From contig CAYLOC010000044.1 of assembly GCA_964385195.1 (NCBI GenBank), positions 1-19,177 of the forward strand: a stretch of 19,177 nucleotides of DNA, written 5' to 3'. Positions 1 through 6,827 of this stretch are shown here, piece by piece. The notes under the pieces are model-generated. The model saw only the letters and a list, made by a program, of their open reading frames with translations, made no database searches and was not told the origin of the DNA. Source of the stretch: CAYLOC01 sp964385195 (GTDB lineage: Bacteria; Actinomycetota; Actinomycetes; Propionibacteriales; Nocardioidaceae). Position 1 is the stretch's first letter; each line of letters opens with the position of its first letter. Position numbers and translations under genes: made by a program.

Positions 1-3000
1 GGAAGCCACCATGCGGCCTTGCCCATCAGCATGATGACGGCCGGGGCAAGGCTGATCACCAGGATGCCAGCGAGGAGCACCGCCCCTGCCAGGCCGACGC
101 CGAACTGCTTGATCGTGGGGTCGCCGTTGAGAATGAAGCTGGCGAACACCATCGTCATGATCAGGCACGCGGCCACGATGACGCGGGCGCTTGAGCGGAG
201 CCCCGACGCCACCGCCTGGCGAGGTGCCTCGCCACCGAGGTGGTGCTGTTGTATGTGACTGACCAGGAACACTTCATAGTCCATGGACAGCCCGAACAGG
301 ACAGCGAACATCATCAGCGGCACGTAGCTGGCGATCGGCACCCCGCTGCTGGTGGTGTCGATTCCGAGAGCGGAGATGCCCCACCCCCATTGGAACGCGG
401 CCGTGAGGACGCCGAATGCTGCGGCCGCGGACAGGACGTTGGTCACCGCGGCCTGCAGGGGGATGAGCAAGGACCGGAACGCGAGCATGAGGAGCAAGAA
501 CCCCAGCAGGATCACCGTCCCGATGACGAGCAGGAGCCGTTGGGAGATCAGGGTCGCCAGATCGGCGTACGACGCGGTGTAGCCACCCACGTACGACGTA
601 ACGCCGCCCTTGGCCTGAACGCCGGGGATGACCTGGTTGCGGACCGTGCTCAGCAGATCGGCGGTCCGTTGGGTCGCCGGTCCGGTCGCCGGAACCACCG
701 AGAGAAGCACCACGTCACCCTTCTTGTTGGTCTGAGGGGGAGTGAGCCCGGCGACACCGGCGGTGCCTGCGAGGGCATTCTGAAGCCGGACAACCCTCGG
801 ATCGGTGTTGCGCGGGTCACCGCCGGCCTTGGTGACCATCGTTGTCAACTGTTTCTGTAGCTGTTCGGCTTGCTTCTGCTCCTGCTGTGCCTGCTGCTGT
901 TCGGACTTCAGCTGGTCGCCCTGCTGCTGGAGCTGATCGCCCTGCTGTTGCAGCTGGTTCCCCTGCTGCTGGAGGTCGTCGCCTTGTTGTTGCAGCTGGT
1001 CACCCTGCTCTTGGAGCTGGACCCCCTGCTGCTGTAAGGAGTTGGCCTGCTGCTGGAGCTGATCGCCTTGCTCTTGGAGCTGAGCCCCCTGCTGCTGTAA
1101 GGAGCCGGCCTGCTGCTGAAGTTGGCTGGACTGCTGCCGCAAAGCCGCCTGTTGTCGTTTCAGTTTTGCCTTTTGCGCCGTGAGTGCCTGTGACTTCCTT
1201 GTGAGCTGATCCGCTTGCTTTTGTAGTTGGTCACCCTGGCGTTGCAGTGCTGCAGCCTGCGCCTGCAAAGTCCGGGCTTGCTGTGCCAGGGCACGTGCTT
1301 GACGCTCCAAGGGGGCGAGCTCGGCACGGAGTTGGTGCTCGCGCTGCTGGAGAGACTCCAACCGTGCCTGCAACACCGATTGCAGACGAGGATGATCGGC
1401 AAGCCTGTCGATACGGCGCTGCAGGATGCGCTCCCGAACCAACGTCTGTGCGAGCTCACGCGCCAGTGGCCTGATGCGCGCGGCGAGCGCTCGCGCCTCT
1501 CGTTCCAGCTGGTTCCGCTTTCGTTGCAACGTCGCCTGCTGAGCCTGCAACCTACGCTGTTGTGCCTTCAGGGAAGCCTGCTCGCGTCGCAGTTGGGTCG
1601 CCTGCTGTTGCAGGGAGCCACCCTGCTGTTGCAGTCCCTGGGCCTGGCTCTCCAGGCTGGCCTGTTGCACCTGCAGCTGTTGCTGCTGACCCTGCATCCC
1701 AGTCTTGCGTGCCTCAAGCTGTTGTTGTTTGCCCACCAGCGCGTTCTTCTGCGCCTCCAGCGACCCCTGCTGGTCTTCCAGCTGTGCCTGCTGAGTCTTC
1801 AGCTGCTGCTCTTGCGTCTCCAGTTGCTTCTGCTGGTTGTTGAGTTGTTTCTGCTGGTCCTGAAGCTGTTGTTGCTGCTGCGGCAGCTGCTTCTGCTTCT
1901 TGTTCAAGTCGCTTTGCAGGGATTTGGCCTGGTTGTAGGTATCGGTGTAGTTCTTGCTCGGAGCCACTGCGGGGCTGAACCGCGAGGCGACCTGGAGGGG
2001 GCCGTTGTACCCGACTCCGAAACCAGCGGTCAGCAGATCGTAGGCCTTCCGTTCCGTCGTCGACTTCGGCGTCGCACCAATGTCCTCCTGCCCGAACGTC
2101 AGGGAGAACGCGGGAACGATCAGCGGACCCAGCAAGGCGAGCGCCACCAGCGTCGCCATGACCGGATGCCGCGCCAACGCCCCCGCCCAGCGCCGCCACA
2201 CCCCGGAGCCAGTGTCGCGGCCACCGCGACGGAACGACGGAAGGTGTAGCCGGTTGATGCGGTACCCAAGGAGCCCGAGCAACGCGGGCAACAGCGTGAT
2301 CGCGGCCAGGACTGCCGTGACGACGGCGACCGCGGAGGCGAAGCCGAGTGTGCTCAGGAGCGGGATCCCGGCCACACGCAACGCCACCAGCGCGACCACC
2401 ACCGTCCCGCCGGCGAAGACGATGGCACTTCCGGAAGTGGCCACCGACCGGGCGATCGACTCGCGAGGGGGCACCCCCGCGGCCAGTTGTTCTTGATGTC
2501 GACTGATGAGGAAGAGCGCGTAGTCGATGCCGACGCCGAGGCCGATCATCGTCGCCAGCGTCGCCGCCGTACTGGGGACGGACAGGACGTGTCCCAGCAA
2601 TCCGACGACACTCAACGCGACGCCCAGGCCGACGACAGCGGAGATGATCGGGAGGCCCATGGCGACGAGGCTCCCCAGCACAAGGGTCAAGATGATGATC
2701 GCGGCGAGAATGCCCACGACCTCGCTGCTCTCGGTGCCCTCGGTCGACAGGTCACTTCCGATGGAGCCGGCCGCGGCCACCTGGATCCCTGCCTTCTGGG
2801 CCGGGTTGGTGGCGTCGAGAACCTGCTGTGCGTTCTCCTCATCAAGCTCGCCGTTACCGATGGACATCAGTACCGGTGCGAACGCGGTACGACCGTCCTT
2901 CGAGAGGAGTCCCGCGTTCTGACCATCGCTGCTCACGGGATTCGTGACGCTGTGTACGTCGGGAGTCTTCTTGATCTCCTGGATGGAGGACTTGATCGCC

Positions 3001-3266
3001 GAGGCGTTCGCCTTGTCGGTCAGCTTCCCTGTGTCGACGTGGAAAACGATCGGGTTGGTGCCGTTCTGCTGGGGCGGAAACCGCTTGGCCAGCAGGTCAT
3101 GAACCTGTTGGCTGCCGGTCCCGGGAAGCTGGAGGTCATTGCTGGTCTGGGCGCCGAACAGTCGCACACTCCCGACGACGGCGAAGATCACCAGGATCCA
3201 CACACCGAACACGAGCAGAAAGTGGCGTCCGCAGAACCACCCCAGGGCAAACAGGACTCGAGCCAT
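1..3266 (-). CDS. MMPL/RND-family membrane transporter with giant Gln-rich coiled-coil insertion (3' end cut by window)
   Basis: The minus-strand frame is open from ATG at 3266 to the window edge (1088 full codons). The start has a GGAGG ribosome site (3272-3276) five bases upstream. TM1 lies at about residues 16-34, then a first extracytoplasmic domain, then a TM2-6 block from about 175. The block carries the MMPL signature GLGVGIDYALFLISRH (Asp248). A second half carries LFGLSMDYEVFLVSHI (Asp996). These paired Asp-Tyr motifs are typical of proton-driven MMPL transporters, which export lipids or hydrophobic compounds. The last residues read MGKAAWWLP, resembling the usual MMPL C-terminus, so probably only a few tens of residues are missing. 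The second extracytoplasmic loop (about 445-807) is replaced or extended by a Leu/Gln heptad coiled coil. Mycobacterial MmpL4/MmpL5 have a coiled-coil hairpin in the equivalent loop. The substrate is unknown. Family confidence is high. Confidence 0.93.
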   Translation of the reverse strand, partial: MARVLFALGWFCGRHFLLVFGVWILVIFAVVGSVRLFGAQTSNDLQLPGTGSQQVHDLLAKRFPPQQNGTNPIVFHVDTGKLTDKANASAIKSSIQEIKKTPDVHSVTNPVSSDGQNAGLLSKDGRTAFAPVLMSIGNGELDEENAQQVLDATNPAQKAGIQVAAAGSIGSDLSTEGTESSEVVGILAAIIILTLVLGSLVAMGLPIISAVVGLGVALSVVGLLGHVLSVPSTAATLATMIGLGVGIDYALFLISRHQEQLAAGVPPRESIARSVATSGSAIVFAGGTVVVALVALRVAGIPLLSTLGFASAVAVVTAVLAAITLLPALLGLLGYRINRLHLPSFRRGGRDTGSGVWRRWAGALARHPVMATLVALALLGPLIVPAFSLTFGQEDIGATPKSTTERKAYDLLTAGFGVGYNGPLQVASRFSPAVAPSKNYTDTYNQAKSLQSDLNKKQKQLPQQQQQLQDQQKQLNNQQKQLETQEQQLKTQQAQLEDQQGSLEAQKNALVGKQQQLEARKTGMQGQQQQLQVQQASLESQAQGLQQQGGSLQQQATQLRREQASLKAQQRRLQAQQATLQRKRNQLEREARALAARIRPLARELAQTLVRERILQRRIDRLADHPRLQSVLQARLESLQQREHQLRAELAPLERQARALAQQARTLQAQAAALQRQGDQLQKQADQLTRKSQALTAQKAKLKRQQAALRQQSSQLQQQAGSLQQQGAQLQEQGDQLQQQANSLQQQGVQLQEQGDQLQQQGDDLQQQGNQLQQQGDQLQQQGDQLKSEQQQAQQEQKQAEQLQKQLTTMVTKAGGDPRNTDPRVVRLQNALAGTAGVAGLTPPQTNKKGDVVLLSVVPATGPATQRTADLLSTVRNQVIPGVQAKGGVTSYVGGYTASYADLATLISQRLLLVIGTVILLGFLLLMLAFRSLLIPLQAAVTNVLSAAAAFGVLTAAFQWGWGISALGIDTTSSGVPIASYVPLMMFAVLFGLSMDYEVFLVSHIQQHHLGGEAPRQAVASGLRSSARVIVAACLIMTMVFASFILNGDPTIKQFGVGLAGAVLLAGILVISLAPAVIMLMGKAAWWL
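890..1130 (-). repeat. 21-bp (heptad-coding) tandem repeats inside the MMPL gene
   Basis: The DNA repeats with a 21-bp period, each unit coding one heptad of the form LQQQGDQ. A higher-order 63-bp period (three heptads) is visible: the block beginning CTCTTGGAGCTG at 1008 recurs at 1071 with few changes, including a shared CTGCTGCTGTAAGGAG. About half of the encoded residues in this stretch are Gln. Such repeats could change length by slippage or recombination in whole heptads. Confidence 0.85.
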
Positions 3267-3466
3267 CAGCGCCTCCAGGCACGGTGATGATGACGTGACG
3301 TTAAGTCAGCCAGGCGTAAGCGCACATAGCCCGAACGGGTCATATGCTTCACGTTGTGCCGGGATTGTCCCGACTGGACCGCTCCGGTCGCCCCGGCATC
3401 CGCGGGAGTCAAGGCAGAGTCATTTCTCGCCGGAAGGGTCATTTGTCGCCGGAAGGTCAAGTCACA
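3267..3466. promoter_or_regulatory. Divergent intergenic region between the MMPL gene and the dehydratase gene
   Basis: This 200-base gap separates two divergent starts and must hold both promoters. On the plus strand, a TAnnnT hexamer TATGCT lies at 3343-3348 and would give a leader of roughly 110 bases for the dehydratase. On the minus strand, TAACGT (3303-3298) lies about 30 bases upstream of the MMPL ATG. Neither has a convincing -35, so both are weak candidates. The MMPL ribosome site GGAGG is at 3272-3276 on the minus strand. A 19-bp tandem repeat occupies the last part of the gap. Confidence 0.4.
3419..3456 (+). repeat. Two 19-bp tandem direct repeats in the dehydratase leader
   Basis: Copies at 3419-3437 (GTCATTTCTCGCCGGAAGG) and 3438-3456 (GTCATTTGTCGCCGGAAGG) abut exactly and differ at one base. 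The GGAAGG that ends the second copy is placed to act as ribosome site for the TTG at 3467, so the duplication also creates two tandem Shine-Dalgarno-like sites. It may be an operator or a translational control element. Confidence 0.8.
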
Positions 3467-4420
3467 TTGGAGAACAGAGTTCGTCCACGCCCACGACTTC
3501 CCGACGTCGAGGACGTGCGCTCGGCTGCGGACCGGATCCGTCGCCAGGTACGGCAGACATCGCTGCGCCACAGTGCCGCATTGAGCAACCGCTCTGGGGC
3601 CGACGTACTGCTGAAGCTGGAGACCGAGCAGCCGACGGGCAGTTTCAAGGTCCGTGGAGCCTGCAACGCGATCCGCGTGCTGCTGGAGGCAGAGCCGCCC
3701 GAGGGCGTTGTCACTGCCTCGACAGGCAATCATGCCCGTGCCGTGACCTACTTCGGCAACAAGTTCGGACTTCCGGTGCGGGCGTTCATGGCGAGCAACG
3801 TGCCGCCGGAGCGGCTGTCGGCGCTGCAGGAGATGGGCGCGGACACCGACACCACGAGCCCGGACCAGACCGAGGCCATCGTCGCCGCTACCCGGTTCGC
3901 TGAGGAGCACCGGTACGCGTTCATTCCCCCGTTCGACCACCGCGACGTCATCAGCGGCCAGGGGACCGTCGGGCTGGAACTGTGCGCGGAGGCTGCTCTG
4001 GATGCGGTGATCGTGCCGGTTTCCGGCGGCGGCCTGATCGGGGGAGTGGGGCTTGCGGTCCGTGCGCTGCGCCCGGGTGCACGGATCGTGGGGGTCTGCG
4101 CCGAGAGGGCCCCCGCGATGAAACGGTCCCTGGAGGCCGGGCATCCGGTCGCCGTACCCGAGGTCACGACCGTGGCGACCTCGCTCATGGGTGACCTGGG
4201 TGCGCAGAACCGCTACACCTTCCGCCTCGCACAACGCGTCGTCGACGAGATCGGCACGGTGACGGACGAGCAGATCACCGCCGCCACCGACATCCTGCGC
4301 GACGAGGAGGGTCTGGATGTGGAGCCGTCGGCGGCCGTGGGGTTGGCGTTCCTGCGGCAGCACGCCGAGCGGCTCCGGGGCCAACGCGTGGCGGTGATCG
4401 TGACCGGCAGCTTCGTCTGA
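3467..4420 (+). CDS. PLP-dependent threonine/serine dehydratase-like enzyme (fold type II; IlvA/EutB-like)
   Basis: This is a fold-type II PLP enzyme of the threonine dehydratase family, which eliminates water and ammonia from hydroxy-amino acids or related substrates. The PLP lysine is Lys61 in TGSFKVRGA. The STGNHARA motif follows, and the phosphate-binding glycine loop is SGGGLIGGVG. I chose TTG at 3467 (317 aa) because GGAAGG lies ten bases upstream and because this places the lysine at position 61, as in family members. An upstream in-frame ATG at 3344 would add about 40 Arg/Gly-rich, non-conserved residues with no ribosome site. STGNHxRA instead of the commoner SAGNHAQG recalls the hydroxyectoine-catabolism dehydratase EutB, but no ectoine genes are nearby. 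Serine racemase-like activity is also possible. The downstream aquaporin gene is on the same strand. Confidence 0.88.
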   Translation: MENRVRPRPRLPDVEDVRSAADRIRRQVRQTSLRHSAALSNRSGADVLLKLETEQPTGSFKVRGACNAIRVLLEAEPPEGVVTASTGNHARAVTYFGNKFGLPVRAFMASNVPPERLSALQEMGADTDTTSPDQTEAIVAATRFAEEHRYAFIPPFDHRDVISGQGTVGLELCAEAALDAVIVPVSGGGLIGGVGLAVRALRPGARIVGVCAERAPAMKRSLEAGHPVAVPEVTTVATSLMGDLGAQNRYTFRLAQRVVDEIGTVTDEQITAATDILRDEEGLDVEPSAAVGLAFLRQHAERLRGQRVAVIVTGSFV

Positions 4421-4450
4421 CCGGCGTCTCCTCGTCTGACCGGCGTGTCG
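4413..4450 (+). repeat. 19-bp tandem duplication spanning the dehydratase stop codon
   Basis: The 15-mer TCGTCTGACCGGCGT occurs at 4413-4427 and again at 4432-4446, a 19-base offset. The first copy contains the dehydratase stop TGA (4418-4420) and the second a non-functional copy of it. A seven-base inverted pair CGTCTCC/GGAGACG lies in and just after the repeat and could form a weak hairpin. It looks like a small local duplication. Confidence 0.75.
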
Positions 4451-4474
4451 GAGACGGCGACACCGCTGCTGCCG

Positions 4475-4480
4475 TATGCT
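4475..4480 (+). promoter_or_regulatory. Candidate -10 hexamer TATGCT for a leaderless transcript
   Basis: TATGCT matches the actinobacterial -10 pattern TAnnnT. Seven bases separate it from ATG at 4488, so transcription would start at or next to that A. No good -35 is visible. The promoter would drive the short ORF at 4488 and the aquaporin gene. Confidence 0.4.
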
Positions 4481-4487
4481 CCTCTCC

Positions 4488-4544
4488 ATGACTGCCAAAA
4501 GCGGACATTCGAGGCGTCTGAGACAGGTGGTGGTGTGGCGATGA
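4488..4544 (+). CDS. Possible leaderless upstream ORF (18 aa) coupled to the aquaporin gene
   Basis: The ORF runs from ATG at 4488 to TGA at 4542-4544 and encodes MTAKSGHSRRLRQVVVWR. It lies seven bases downstream of a TAnnnT hexamer and has no ribosome site, as expected for a leaderless start. Its stop overlaps the aquaporin ATG (4541) as ATGA, the usual geometry of translational coupling. The peptide is basic and unlike anything I recognise, so it may act only through its translation. The evidence is positional only. Confidence 0.35.
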   Translation: MTAKSGHSRRLRQVVVWR

Positions 4545-5302
4545 CGGACGGTACGCGCAAGCTGGTTGCCGAGGCACTCGGCACCGGGTTCTTGGTGTTC
4601 TTCGGCGCGGGGGCGGCCCTGTTGAGCTTCGGCTTCGGAGTGACCGGGTCCAGCCTGTCCGCCGGTGCGGCCCTGACCGGCCTGATCTTCGGGGTGGTGC
4701 TCATCGCGTTGGTGTACGCCATCGGCGATGTCTCCGGGTGCCACGTCAACCCCGCAGTCACACTTTCCTTCGTCCTGACGCGGCGGATGGCCCTCGGTGA
4801 GGCGGTCGGCTACTGGATCGCCCAGGTCGTCGGCGGCATCCTCGGTGCACTCGTGCTGTGGATCGTCGCCAGCGCCTCTCCCCAGTACGAGTCCGACATG
4901 GGGCTGGGAGCCAACGGGTACGGCGACGCGTCCGCGGTGCATCTCGGCGCCGGTGGCGCGTTCCTGCTGGAGATCGTGATGACCTGCCTGTTCGCGCTGG
5001 TCGTGTTGGCGGTGACGCGCCATCCCAAGGCGGCACTGATCGCGGGTCTCCCGATCGGTTGGGCCCTTGGCCTGGTCAACATGATGGGAATCCCGTTCGA
5101 CGGTACGTCGGTCAACCCGGCCCGGAGTATCGGGCCGGCACTGTTCGCCGGCACCGACGCGATGTCGCAGCTGTGGGTGTTCATTCTGGCGCCGCTTGTC
5201 GGCGGCGCTCTTGCGGCGCTGGTCTACCAGTTCTTCTACTCGCACGAGAAGACCGCTGAGACCACGTCGGACCCGGAAAGCCCCGCGTCCCCCGCAGCAT
5301 AG
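4541..5302 (+). CDS. MIP-family channel (aquaporin Z-like) with atypical selectivity filter
   Basis: This is a 253-residue six-TM channel of the major intrinsic protein family. Both half-helix NPA boxes are present: HVNPAVT (Asn70-Ala72) and SVNPARS (Asn192-Ala194, followed by filter Arg195). The hydrophobic segments and the loop ASNGYG-like sequence (about 124-128) align by eye with E. coli AqpZ. The filter positions read Ala43/Asn180/Thr189/Arg195, where AqpZ has Phe/His/Thr/Arg. The pore would therefore be wider, so transport of small polyols, urea or metalloids is possible as well as water. I chose ATG 4541, preceded by AGGTGG at ten bases; GTG at 4535 is also possible, and the open frame back to 4445 is not conserved. 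The tail is Ser/Pro/Glu-rich and cytoplasmic. The gene ends ten bases before the convergent decarboxylase gene. Confidence 0.93.
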   Translation: MTDGTRKLVAEALGTGFLVFFGAGAALLSFGFGVTGSSLSAGAALTGLIFGVVLIALVYAIGDVSGCHVNPAVTLSFVLTRRMALGEAVGYWIAQVVGGILGALVLWIVASASPQYESDMGLGANGYGDASAVHLGAGGAFLLEIVMTCLFALVVLAVTRHPKAALIAGLPIGWALGLVNMMGIPFDGTSVNPARSIGPALFAGTDAMSQLWVFILAPLVGGALAALVYQFFYSHEKTAETTSDPESPASPAA

Positions 5303-5312
5303 GCGAGGGCGT

Positions 5313-6695
5313 CTACACAGCACCGACCTCACGGGCGCAGGCGAGGATCGCCTCGACGCTCCGGTCCGCATCCTCTGCAGTGGTGTTCCAGCCGCTGACG
5401 CTGATACGCATGGCGGCACGCCCCTTCCACCGTGTCGGCCCGCACCAGCAGGTGCCCTCGCTTTGGACGGCGTGCACCAGGCGGGTCACGGTGTCGTCGT
5501 CGCGGGCACCCACCAAGACCTGGTTGAGGACCACGTCGTTCAAGACCGAGAGGCCGCCCGCAGTCAAGGCCCTGGCGATGCGCGTGGCGTGCCCGCATCC
5601 GTTGGCGATGAGCTGCTGGATCCCCGAGCGGCCCAGCGAGCGCAGCACCGCCCACACCTCGACCTGTCGCGCGCGCTGCGACGACTGCGGCGTGTGGTGC
5701 ATGGCCTCGAACCCGTGCTCCGGGGGCAGATAGCCCGCGACAGAGGCGAAGCTACGTCGAAGGGCTGCCGGGTCGCGGACCAAGGCCATTCCGCAGTCAT
5801 AGGCCACGTTCAGCCATTTGTGTCCGTCCGTTGCCCACGAGTCGGCGTCCTCCGACCCACGGGTCAGCTTCGCCCGATCTGGGTCGGCCCTGGCCCACAG
5901 CCCGAAGGCGCCGTCAACATGTACCCACCCCTGCCGCTCCCGCGCCCAGGCCACGATCTCCGGGAACGGGTCGAACGCGCCGGTGTTCACCTCACCGGCC
6001 TGGGCGCACACGATGACCGGGCCGGGCACATCGGGCAGCAGATCCGCGCGCATCCGTCCCTGCCCATCGGTGGGCACCCGATGGACATGCTCACGCCCCA
6101 GCCCCAGGAGACCGAGTCCCTTGATGACGGTGGAATGAACCTGTTCGCCCACCACTACCGTCAACGCGGGCGAACCGCGTAACCCGTCCCGCTGCACGTC
6201 CCAGCCGACTTGTGCGAGCACGTGGTCACGCGCCGCGGCGAGCGCAGAGGCGTTGGCCATGGTCGCGCCGCTCACGAAGGAGACTGCGGTCGACGACGGC
6301 AGGGACAGTACGTCGACCAGCCAGCCGCGCACCGTGTCGTGCAGGGCGGAGGCGATCGGGCTCATCACCGGCAGCGCCGCGTTCTGGTCCCAGGCCGTCG
6401 TCAGCCAGGACGCGGCCAGCGCCACGGGAAGAGTGCCGCCGGTCACGAAACCGAAGTACCGGGAGCCGGTGCTGGCGACCGTCGCCGGCGAGCCGAGTTC
6501 GTCGAGCAGCGCCAGCGTCTCGGCCGGATCTGTGGGGTCCGCAGGCAGGGGTTCGTCGAGTCGCGCCAGGTCGGCCAACGCGGCGGTATCCGGAGCGACC
6601 GGACGGTCGTCCACGTTCTCCGCATACCGGACTGCACGGTCCATGGAGTCGCTCAACAGGCTACGAATTGTGGGGTTCTGAGGCTTCTCGGTCAT
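5313..6695 (-). CDS. PLP-dependent decarboxylase, group II (DDC/GAD superfamily)
   Basis: This is a 460-residue fold-type I PLP enzyme of the pyridoxal-dependent decarboxylase family, which includes aromatic-L-amino-acid, glutamate and aspartate decarboxylases. The Schiff-base lysine is Lys293 in ATDGHKWLN. Asp261 in VHVDGAFG contacts the pyridine nitrogen. His187 in EQVHSTV is the ring-stacking residue, and SGATMAN (142-148) binds the phosphate. The substrate cannot be told from sequence; automated pipelines often call this type an aspartate aminotransferase family protein. The ATG at 6695 has only a poor ribosome site (GGGGCAGACTGG). The much longer open frame upstream on this strand (to 7367) is the antisense shadow of the E1 alpha gene. 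The gene is divergent from the E1 operon and shares its operator-like intergenic region, which suggests joint control. Confidence 0.9.
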   Translation of the reverse strand: MTEKPQNPTIRSLLSDSMDRAVRYAENVDDRPVAPDTAALADLARLDEPLPADPTDPAETLALLDELGSPATVASTGSRYFGFVTGGTLPVALAASWLTTAWDQNAALPVMSPIASALHDTVRGWLVDVLSLPSSTAVSFVSGATMANASALAAARDHVLAQVGWDVQRDGLRGSPALTVVVGEQVHSTVIKGLGLLGLGREHVHRVPTDGQGRMRADLLPDVPGPVIVCAQAGEVNTGAFDPFPEIVAWARERQGWVHVDGAFGLWARADPDRAKLTRGSEDADSWATDGHKWLNVAYDCGMALVRDPAALRRSFASVAGYLPPEHGFEAMHHTPQSSQRARQVEVWAVLRSLGRSGIQQLIANGCGHATRIARALTAGGLSVLNDVVLNQVLVGARDDDTVTRLVHAVQSEGTCWCGPTRWKGRAAMRISVSGWNTTAEDADRSVEAILACAREVGAV

Positions 6696-6698
6696 GTG

Positions 6699-6777
6699 GC
6701 CAGTCTGCCCCACACGGGTCTTGTGCTTCCCCCTGCCGGGTGGCAGACTGCCAAAGCAAAGGGTGTGCCAGTCGGCA
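6699..6777. promoter_or_regulatory. Three operator-like copies of GGCAGwCTGCC between divergent genes
   Basis: A perfect 11-bp palindrome around one central base, GGCAGACTGCC, lies at 6742-6752. GCCAGTCTGCC at 6699-6709 differs from it at one position, and GCCAGTCGGCA at 6767-6777 is more diverged. The third copy sits within a perfect five-base dyad, GTGCC-AGTC-GGCAC (6765-6778). Centres are 43 and 25 bases apart. Copies one and two each contain CAGACT on the strand of the nearest gene, which could serve as a weak -10. The layout suits a regulator controlling both the decarboxylase and the E1 operon, but no regulator gene is adjacent. Confidence 0.5.
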
Positions 6778-6784
6778 CGGCCGA

Positions 6785-6810
6785 GCCGACGGCAGAACCT
6801 GGACGTCGGC
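6785..6810 (+). promoter_or_regulatory. Leader hairpin just upstream of the E1 alpha ribosome site
   Basis: GCCGACG (6785-6791) and CGTCGGC (6804-6810) form a perfect seven-base-pair stem with a 12-base loop. It ends a few bases before the GGGGTGAG ribosome site (6816-6823) of the E1 alpha gene. It could influence translation or transcript stability; no riboswitch class is recognised. Confidence 0.35.
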
Positions 6811-6827
6811 CGGTTGGGGTGAGAGAC

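Noticed and set aside
1227..2249. Long plus-strand open frame rich in Leu across the coil region
   Set aside because: It is the antisense of the Gln-codon (CAG) repeats of the MMPL coil; CTG on the other strand reads as Leu. It has no motif or ribosome site.
3344..3466. Extended N-terminus for the dehydratase from ATG 3344
   Set aside because: The added residues are not family-like, the ATG has no ribosome site and overlaps a TAnnnT hexamer, and the extension would translate the 19-bp tandem repeat.
3266..5419. 717-codon minus-strand open frame
   Set aside because: It lies antisense to the dehydratase and aquaporin genes, which carry clear family motifs. The composition is Arg/His/Gly/Pro-rich, as expected for a GC-rich shadow frame.
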